From Nocardioides sp. (GTDB lineage: Bacteria; Actinomycetota; Actinomycetes; Propionibacteriales; Nocardioidaceae), in contig JASLDK010000342.1 in assembly GCA_030145945.1 (NCBI GenBank), positions 1 to 8,112 on the forward strand: a stretch of 8,112 nt of DNA, read 5' to 3'. The notes beneath the pieces are model-generated. The model made no database searches and was not told the DNA's origin. It worked only from the letters and a program-made list of their open reading frames with translations. Of the stretch, positions 3,724 to 8,112 are shown one piece after another (the stretch's first letter is position 1; every line of letters starts with the position of its first letter). The position numbers were made by a program, and so were the translations under genes.

Positions 3724-6477
3724 TCAGCCGTGGCGGCTGGGGTCGTGCTTGGTCTTGATCTCCTTGCCGTCCTTGCCGCCACCCCAGTCGGTGTCGGCAA
3801 GGGTCGGGTCGGTCTTGCGGTGCTTGAAGCGCTTGTTCTTCGCGCCGGTCACCTCGTCGTAGTCGCTGATGCCGTCACCGTCGGTGTCGCGTCGGGTCGG
3901 GTCGGTCATCCGGACCTTGATCTTGTAGGTGCCGCCGTTCGCCTTCGACCGGCTGATCTTCTGGTTGATCTTGATGCCGTGAACTTCCTGGCCGTCGGTC
4001 AGGCCGTCGCCATCGGTGTCCGCGACACACGGGTTGGTCTTGACGATGCCGATCGTCTTCGCCTTCCGCGGCACGCCACGGTTGGTGTAGTAGGCCTGCT
4101 TCACGTCGACCCCGTGAACTTCCTGGCCATCGGTCAGCCCGTCGCCATCGGTGTCCGGCTTCAACGGGTTGGTGTGCCCGGTGGTGCACCCGGTCGGACC
4201 GTTGACCTCCTGGCCGTCGGAGAGACCGTCGCCGTCAGTGTCGGCCTTGTTGGGATCGGTCCCGATCGCGGCCTCATCGGTGTCGCTGAGGCCGTCACCG
4301 TCCGTGTCGATCGGCGTGCCGCCGGTCGAGGTGGTGTCCACGGTGAAAGTGGCGTTGGCGCTGTCGGAGCTGTTGCCGGCCTCGTCGGTCTGGATGGCCG
4401 TCACCGTGTGAGGGCCTTGGGCGAGGGGCTTGGTCGGGGTGAGGGACCAGTTGCCGGTGCCGTCGACGGTGGTGGTGCCGATGACGGTGCCGTCGACCTT
4501 GACCTCGACCGTGGCGCCAGCTTCGCCGGTGCCGGTGATGAGCGGGGTCGCGTCGTTCGTGGTCGAGCCGTCGGTCGGGGTGGTGATGACCGGTGCGGCG
4601 GGCGCGATGGTGTCGACATCGAAGGTCACGGTGTCGTCGACTCCGGAGCCGTTGGCGTCACCGTCAACCGTGACGGTGTGCTCGCCCTCGCCCAGGTCGG
4701 TCGCGGGGGTGTAGGTCCAGTTGCCGTCCCCATCGACCGGAACCGTGACCGGGGCGCCACCGTCGATCGTGATCGTGACGTTGGAGCCCGGCTCGCCCGT
4801 GCCGGAGACGGTCGGCTTGGTGTCGTTGGTCGCCTCACCGGCGGCGGGGGAGTCGATCACGGTCGGCGCCGGAGCGGTGGTGTCGACGGTGAAGTCGACG
4901 GACGCTGCGTCGGAGACGTTGCCGGCTTCGTCCGTCTGGTTCGCCGTCACGGTGTGAGGGCCTTCGGCGAGCGGCGTGGTCGGGGTGAGCGACCAGTTGC
5001 CCTTGTCGTCGACGGTGGTGGTGCCGATGACGGTGCCGTCGATCTTGACCTCGACCGTGGCACCGGCCTCGCCGGTGCCGGCGATGGTCGGAGTCGTGTC
5101 CTTGGTGTGCGAACCGTTCGCGGGGGCCGTGATCGCCGGAGCGGCAGGCGCGACGGTGTCGACCGAGAAGGTCACCTCGTCGTCCTTGCCTGCGCCGTTG
5201 GAGTCGCCGTCGACGACGACCGTGTGGTTGCCCTCGTCCAGGGGTGCCGTGGGCGTGTAGGTCCAGTGGCCGTTCCCGTCGACCGGAACGGTGACGGGGG
5301 TGCCGCCGTCGATCGTGATGGTGACGTTGGATCCGGGCTCGCCGGTGCCGGAGATCGGCGGCGTGCTGTCGTTGGTCGCCTCACCCTCGGTCGGGGAGGT
5401 GATGGCCGTGTGGTCCACGGTGCCCGGCGTGTTCGGCCCACAGGTGGCGTTGGCCAGCCGCGCGGTGTTGTTGGTCAGCAGGTTCAACTCGAGCGCCGTG
5501 ACCGAGATGGCGCCCGACGCGGACGGGGAGACGGGGGTCTGGATGTTGGTCGTTCCCGACACCACTCCGCGGAGCGCGCCCGTCAGCCCGGTGAGCAGGC
5601 TGGGCTCGAGCGCCGCGAAGAGGGCATCGGTGATCGTGTCCTGGATTCCCGAGACCAACACGTTCAACGGTGCCAGCAGGCCGCCCAGCGTTTGTGTGAA
5701 AGTCGCCCGAAGGCCCGCGAGAACGCCGTTCACGAGGTCCTGGGGAGCGGTCACGGTCAGGGGAGAGTTGGGAGCGGTGTTCAGCGTGATCGGCGCCCGC
5801 ACCTGGGTCGTGCCGAGCTTGACGATGATGTCGATCTTGGCAACCGTCGTGCTGCCCGTGGCTGTCAGAGGGCTGCCGGTGGCGGCACATTGCGCGGTCA
5901 CTGCACCGACCTCGACCGAGAGCGGAAGTGCCTGGTGCACGCCGTGCAGGGTCGACTGCAATGCGTCGTTGAGCGGCTTGATCAGCGGGGCGAGAGCCGT
6001 CTTGACAAGGCCCTGGGTGACCGGGTCGAGAGCATTCACGATGGGGTCGAGCACGGTGCCCGTGTTGATGGCGCCGACGCCGTCGAGCACGCCATTGAGG
6101 TCGAGCGAGGTGAAGTCCTTGATGGCGATGGGCGCGGTGCCGGCGGTCGCGGAGGACGATCCGTTGCCGGCGGAGGCCGACTGGTCGAAGGTCGCGACCT
6201 GCTCGCCTTCGAAGGCCAGTCCAGCGCCGCACCGACCGGTCGGGGTTGCCGTCCGGGTCTGGTCGGTGTCGATCGCCTCGCACCGGGGACTGGTGTCGAG
6301 GATCTGGAGGATCCCGGTGCCTTGGACGGCCTGCGCGCTTGCCCTGCCGGTCGCGTCATGGTGCGCCTCGGCGGTGCCGGCGGGCAGGACCACGGCGAAC
6401 GCGGCCGCAGTCGTCGCGGCGGTTCCGAGAAGTGCCGCGCGGGCGACGAGCCCGCGTCGGACGAGGGGATGGGACAT
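3724..6477 (-). CDS. Large secreted protein: four Ig-like domains plus DTDGDG calcium-binding repeats
   Basis: A 917-residue exported protein, probably an extracellular or surface adhesin or matrix component. The ATG at 6477 has AGGAGA 7 bases upstream and opens a signal peptide: basic MSHPLVRRGLVAR, a hydrophobic core, and probable cleavage after AEA (residue 38). Residues about 40-350 form an unassigned domain with Cys at 66, 83, 197 and 346 and amphipathic Leu/Val-rich stretches; it somewhat recalls actinobacterial 'choice-of-anchor' N-terminal regions, which I cannot confirm. Four bacterial Ig-like domains follow (about 359-448, 449-540, 541-630, 631-722; Big_6/Big_13-like) in the order A-B-A-B. 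The C-terminal part has five DTDGDG repeats starting at D724, D746, D775, D820 and D864 (bacterial TSP3-like, Ca2+ ligands) and a degraded sixth, DTDWGGGKD, at D895. C764 and C817 could pair. The tail ends DPSRHG with no LPxTG motif, TM helix or other visible anchor. A hairpin follows the stop codon. Ligand and role are unknown. Confidence 0.88.
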   Translation of the reverse strand: MSHPLVRRGLVARAALLGTAATTAAAFAVVLPAGTAEAHHDATGRASAQAVQGTGILQILDTSPRCEAIDTDQTRTATPTGRCGAGLAFEGEQVATFDQSASAGNGSSSATAGTAPIAIKDFTSLDLNGVLDGVGAINTGTVLDPIVNALDPVTQGLVKTALAPLIKPLNDALQSTLHGVHQALPLSVEVGAVTAQCAATGSPLTATGSTTVAKIDIIVKLGTTQVRAPITLNTAPNSPLTVTAPQDLVNGVLAGLRATFTQTLGGLLAPLNVLVSGIQDTITDALFAALEPSLLTGLTGALRGVVSGTTNIQTPVSPSASGAISVTALELNLLTNNTARLANATCGPNTPGTVDHTAITSPTEGEATNDSTPPISGTGEPGSNVTITIDGGTPVTVPVDGNGHWTYTPTAPLDEGNHTVVVDGDSNGAGKDDEVTFSVDTVAPAAPAITAPANGSHTKDTTPTIAGTGEAGATVEVKIDGTVIGTTTVDDKGNWSLTPTTPLAEGPHTVTANQTDEAGNVSDAASVDFTVDTTAPAPTVIDSPAAGEATNDTKPTVSGTGEPGSNVTITIDGGAPVTVPVDGDGNWTYTPATDLGEGEHTVTVDGDANGSGVDDTVTFDVDTIAPAAPVITTPTDGSTTNDATPLITGTGEAGATVEVKVDGTVIGTTTVDGTGNWSLTPTKPLAQGPHTVTAIQTDEAGNSSDSANATFTVDTTSTGGTPIDTDGDGLSDTDEAAIGTDPNKADTDGDGLSDGQEVNGPTGCTTGHTNPLKPDTDGDGLTDGQEVHGVDVKQAYYTNRGVPRKAKTIGIVKTNPCVADTDGDGLTDGQEVHGIKINQKISRSKANGGTYKIKVRMTDPTRRDTDGDGISDYDEVTGAKNKRFKHRKTDPTLADTDWGGGKDGKEIKTKHDPSRHG
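3977..4020 (-). repeat. 44-bp direct repeat, copy 2 (DTDGDGLTDGQEVHG)
   Basis: Second copy of the 44-base unit, encoding the fourth calcium-binding repeat (from D820). It differs from the 4112-4155 copy at two positions, both silent in the encoded motif. Confidence 0.8.
4112..4155 (-). repeat. 44-bp direct repeat, copy 1 (DTDGDGLTDGQEVHG)
   Basis: This 44-base stretch matches 3977-4020 with only 2 mismatches at an offset of 135 bases (45 codons). It encodes the third calcium-binding repeat, DTDGDGLTDGQEVHG, of the exported protein. The near identity at synonymous positions suggests recent duplication or gene conversion of this unit, while the linkers after it (VDVKQAYYTNRG against IKINQKISRSKA) have diverged. 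Confidence 0.8.
4312..4857 (-). repeat. Tandem module copy 2 (Ig domains A2 + B2), 546 bp
   Basis: The second copy encodes residues 541-722 and directly abuts both copy 1 and the first calcium-binding repeat. The length of 182 codons is kept exactly, so the duplication preserved the frame and no indels have built up since. Shared A-type marks are GEPGSNVTITIDGG and PVTVPVDG; shared B-type marks are GEAGATVEVK and DGTVIGTTTVD. Confidence 0.85.
4858..5403 (-). repeat. Tandem module copy 1 (Ig domains A1 + B1), 546 bp
   Basis: This block encodes residues 359-540 of the exported protein, an A-type Ig domain followed by a B-type one. It repeats in the adjoining block with a period of exactly 546 bases: for example the GTGACGTTGGA stretch at 5321 recurs at 4775, and GACGGTGGTGGTGCCG at 5011 recurs at 4465. 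By hand count the A domains are about 74% identical in protein between copies, and so are the B domains, whereas A and B differ much more from each other. Confidence 0.85.
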
Positions 6478-6484
6478 CGGCTGT

Positions 6485-6490
6485 TCTCCT
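6485..6490 (-). promoter_or_regulatory. Ribosome binding site of the large secreted-protein gene
   Basis: AGGAGA on the minus strand lies 7 bases before the ATG at 6477. It selects this ATG over the longer open frame reaching 6528 and puts the signal peptide at the true N-terminus. Confidence 0.8.
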
Positions 6491-6533
6491 GAGAGGTCGA
6501 CAAACTTGCGGAGACAGTGCCGGTGCAAGATTC

Positions 6534-6550
6534 CCGAGCCCCACGCTCGG
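6534..6550 (-). other. GC-rich stem-loop between the second methyltransferase and secreted-protein genes
   Basis: CCGAGC-(5-base loop)-GCTCGG forms a perfect 6-bp stem in the 148-base gap 6478-6625. It could end transcription of the methyltransferase gene or sit in the leader of the secreted-protein gene. No T-run follows. Closer to the methyltransferase stop there is only a weak CCAGA/TCTGG pair (6598-6602 with 6611-6615). I could not find a convincing minus-strand promoter in this gap. Confidence 0.35.
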
Positions 6551-6625
6551 CCTGCTCCCTCCAGTTGTGCAACGAAGGGGGTGAGAGAGGGTCACGGCCA
6601 GATGATCAATTCTGGTGATGAATCA

Positions 6626-7474
6626 TCAGGAAATCTGTGCTAGGTCCGCACCGAAGATCGCGGTTCCCGGAGTGAGTCGACCACGGACCCCCGACCAGCC
6701 GCCCCACAGGCGGTCGTGCCCCTCTGGCCACTCGGGTTCCAGGAGGTTCGTGATCCGGAAGTCCGCCGCCGCGAGCAGGGAGACCCAGTCCCCGAGCGTG
6801 CGGTGGTGTTCGACGTACGACGTGGTGCCGGTCCCGTCGTCGACCTCGACGTACGGCGTCCGGTCCCAGTAGGACTGGCTGGCCAGCAGGCCCTCCTCGG
6901 TCGGGTCGTCCGGGAACATCCAGCGGGTGGGATGCGTGATGGAGAAGGCGAATCGCCCACCCGGGCGCAGCACACGGGCGACCTCGGCAACCGTGCGGTC
7001 GATGTCGGCCACGAACTGCAGGGCGCCGAAGGATGAGAAGACGATGTCGAAGGTGCTGTCTGCGAACGGAAGGTCGGTCGCCGTGCCCAGCACGCTGGGG
7101 ACGGCAACGCCGGACATCTCGTCGATCCGGCGGGAGTGCTGGAGCTGTCGATGGGACAGGTCCAGTCCGACCGCACGACCACCTCGGCTGCGGATCCAGC
7201 GTGAGCACTGGCCGGCGCCCGAACCCACCTCGAGCACGTCGCGGCCACGCACCTCACCGAGGATCCCCGCCTCTTCCTCGGTGAATCCCTCAGGTCCCCA
7301 CAGGAAGCCGATGTCGCCGAGGAACTCGCCGTGGGTGGCTTGGTACTCGTCGGCATAGCGGTCCCAGTCGGCGCCGTTGGCGGCCCGCGACTCCCGTTCG
7401 GTCGCTGGTCGGCGATGAGCGGTCACGGGAGGATGGGGCCACTGCTGAGCGGGATCCTGCTCGCTGTCCTGCAC
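6626..7474 (-). CDS. Class I SAM-dependent methyltransferase next to rpsA (second copy)
   Basis: A 282-residue methyltransferase of the Methyltransf_11/25 type. Motif I is VLEVGSGAGQCSRWI (residues 80-94), the acidic ribose-binding residue is D105 in AVGLDLS, motif II is TFDIVFSSFGALQFVAD (141-157), and RVLRPGGRFAFSITHP follows. The C-terminal half is rich in Trp and acidic residues (SYWDRTPYVEVDDG, LLEPEWPEGHDRLWGGW), probably a substrate-covering region. The substrate is unknown; a methyltransferase in this spot, divergent from rpsA, is to my memory common in Nocardioidaceae. The GTG at 7474 is supported by a TAAAGT element ending 6 bases before it and by the lack of a Shine-Dalgarno sequence, which suits a leaderless message. 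The first 35 residues are polar and low in conservation signals, so a later start is possible. It is not closely similar to the first methyltransferase in the window. Confidence 0.88.
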   Translation of the reverse strand: MQDSEQDPAQQWPHPPVTAHRRPATERESRAANGADWDRYADEYQATHGEFLGDIGFLWGPEGFTEEEAGILGEVRGRDVLEVGSGAGQCSRWIRSRGGRAVGLDLSHRQLQHSRRIDEMSGVAVPSVLGTATDLPFADSTFDIVFSSFGALQFVADIDRTVAEVARVLRPGGRFAFSITHPTRWMFPDDPTEEGLLASQSYWDRTPYVEVDDGTGTTSYVEHHRTLGDWVSLLAAADFRITNLLEPEWPEGHDRLWGGWSGVRGRLTPGTAIFGADLAQIS

Positions 7475-7480
7475 GGTCGA

Positions 7481-7511
7481 ACTTTAGTCGCCGGGGAGGT
7501 CGCGTCGTCAG
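7481..7511 (-). promoter_or_regulatory. Candidate leaderless promoter of the second methyltransferase gene
   Basis: On the minus strand CTGACG (7511-7506) and TAAAGT (7486-7481) are separated by 19 bases. TAAAGT fits TANNNT and ends 6 bases before the GTG at 7474, so transcription would begin at or next to the start codon. The -35 shares TGAC with the consensus; the spacer is slightly long. Confidence 0.45.
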
Positions 7512-7542
7512 TTGGACTCCCCGCCTGCGCCGAGCGTACTCT
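7512..7542 (+). promoter_or_regulatory. Candidate rpsA promoter
   Basis: TTGGAC (7512-7517) and TACTCT (7537-7542) are separated by 19 bases on the plus strand and match the SigA-type pattern reasonably. Transcription would start near 7549, giving an rpsA leader of roughly 90 bases. The -35 directly abuts the -35 of the divergent methyltransferase promoter. Confidence 0.45.
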
Positions 7543-7552
7543 TGAATGTCCG

Positions 7553-7567
7553 CATCCCGCCGGGATG
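7553..7567 (+). other. Hairpin at the start of the rpsA leader
   Basis: CATCCCG-C-CGGGATG is a perfect 7-bp inverted repeat with one central base (in practice 6 bp with a 3-base loop). It lies just downstream of the predicted rpsA transcription start and about 70 bases before the ATG. It could stabilise the message or take part in S1-mediated control; the sequence alone does not decide. Confidence 0.4.
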
Positions 7568-7637
7568 TTGGCGTGTGCCCGCCGACGGCGATCACACCAC
7601 CTTCTATTTCTGCCCACCCAAGGACTGACCACTCCAC

Positions 7638-8112
7638 ATGACGAGCACCCTCTCGACCCCGCTCCCGAGCAGCTACGACGACAACGCGCCCCAGGTCGCG
7701 ATCAACGACATCGGCTCGGAGGCGGACTTCCTCGCCGCCATCGACGCGACCATCAAGTACTTCAACGACGGCGACATCGTCGACGGCACCATCGTCAAGG
7801 TGGACCGCGACGAGGTCCTGCTGGACATCGGCTACAAGACCGAGGGCGTCATCCCCTCGCGCGAGCTGTCGATCAAGCACGACGTCGACCCGTCCGAGGT
7901 CGTCCAGGTGGGCGACAAGGTCGAGGCCCTCGTTCTCCAGAAGGAGGACAAGGAAGGTCGCCTGATCCTGTCCAAGAAGCGCGCCCAGTACGAGCGCGCC
8001 TGGGGCACGATCGAGGAGATCAAGGAGGCGGACGGCGTCGTCGAGGGCACCGTCATCGAGGTCGTCAAGGGCGGCCTCATCATCGACATCGGCCTCCGGG
8101 GCTTCCTCCCGG
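7638..8112 (+). CDS. rpsA: 30S ribosomal protein S1, 3' end outside window
   Basis: The first 158 residues of ribosomal protein S1, which binds mRNA on the 30S subunit and helps translation initiation. After a short acidic N-terminal stretch (MTSTLSTPLPSSYDDNAPQV), S1 domain 1 spans about residues 43-113: GDIVDGTIVKVDRDEVLLDI, then GYKTEGVIPSRELS and VGDKVEALVLQKEDKEGRLILSKKRA. The linker AWGTIEEIKEADG leads into S1 domain 2, GVVEGTVIEVVKGGLIIDIG, which is cut off by the window edge. The sequence is characteristic of actinobacterial S1. The ATG at 7638 gives the expected N-terminus; only a modest AAGGA (7620-7624) about 13 bases upstream could serve as a ribosome binding site. It is transcribed divergently from the methyltransferase gene. 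Confidence 0.96.
   Translation, partial: MTSTLSTPLPSSYDDNAPQVAINDIGSEADFLAAIDATIKYFNDGDIVDGTIVKVDRDEVLLDIGYKTEGVIPSRELSIKHDVDPSEVVQVGDKVEALVLQKEDKEGRLILSKKRAQYERAWGTIEEIKEADGVVEGTVIEVVKGGLIIDIGLRGFLP

Noticed and set aside
3690..3800. N-terminal extension of the first methyltransferase
   Set aside because: It would run through the hairpin and over the 3' end of the secreted-protein gene, and its composition is unlike the family.
3780..4320. Regularly recurring short motifs that at first resemble a CRISPR or tandem-repeat array
   Set aside because: The repeats are codons for DTDGDG calcium-binding motifs in frame with the secreted-protein gene; spacing is irregular and there are no unique spacers or cas genes.
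3451..6492. A 1013-codon open frame on the plus strand opposite the large secreted-protein gene
   Set aside because: It is codon-aligned with the real gene, so antisense stops could arise only at sense TTA, CTA or TCA codons, which are rare at this GC content. Its Val/Gly/Arg/Asp-rich product mirrors the sense repeats. The sense frame has a ribosome binding site, signal peptide and known domains.
5291..6643. A 450-codon plus-strand open frame
   Set aside because: It is another antisense frame over the secreted-protein gene and the following gap, with no recognisable domain or ribosome binding site.
7290..7880. A 196-codon minus-strand open frame across the rpsA start
   Set aside because: It lies antisense to rpsA, overlaps the two candidate promoters and reads the methyltransferase N-terminus in the wrong frame.
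1..8112. Search by eye for tRNA or rRNA genes, transposases, integrases, attachment sites and toxin-antitoxin or defence genes
   Set aside because: Nothing recognisable was seen; all sizeable open frames are accounted for by the listed genes or their antisense shadows.

Overview
The window comes from a GC-rich chromosome with GTG starts, near-continuous open frames on both strands and GAAGGAGG-type ribosome binding sites. The gene content (a PorA/DUF3068-family protein, an actinobacterial-type family 4 glycosyltransferase, and a SAM methyltransferase divergent from rpsA) points to an actinobacterium. Nocardioidaceae (Nocardioides and relatives) is my best guess, from gene order and protein flavour rather than any search. 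I see no tRNA, rRNA, CRISPR array, insertion sequence, integrase or other sign of recent transfer. It reads as ordinary chromosome with one large, repeat-rich secreted-protein gene.

Layout. (1) 1-1950, plus strand: the 3' part of a GT4 glycosyltransferase, then, 13 bases on, a two-TM DUF3068/PorA-like protein with a strong ribosome binding site overlapping the upstream stop codon. (2) 1966-3689, minus strand, convergent with the first block: a class I methyltransferase followed by a condensation/acyltransferase-like protein, coupled by a GTGA stop/start overlap. Only 15 bases separate the two blocks, and a perfect 14-bp inverted repeat lies inside the 3' coding end of the acyltransferase gene. 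(3) 3724-6477, minus strand: a 917-residue exported protein with a signal peptide, an unassigned N-terminal domain, four Ig-like domains in an A-B-A-B order (a 546-bp tandem duplication) and a tail of DTDGDG calcium-binding repeats. A strong hairpin follows its stop codon and overlaps a possible leaderless promoter for the next gene. (4) 6626-7474, minus strand: a second class I methyltransferase with a possible leaderless promoter. (5) 7638 to the window end, plus strand: rpsA (ribosomal protein S1), divergent from the methyltransferase, with the two candidate promoters back to back.

How the genes may work together (inference). The glycosyltransferase, the DUF3068 envelope protein, the acyltransferase-like protein and the first methyltransferase look like a small neighbourhood for making or modifying envelope glycoconjugates or lipids. 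The large Ig/calcium-repeat protein is probably an extracellular or surface adhesin or matrix protein. The rpsA region is housekeeping. I found no convincing new defence or mobile system. The most notable signals are the regulatory overlaps at 1981-2010, 3689-3716 and 7481-7542, and the domain architecture of the large exported protein.
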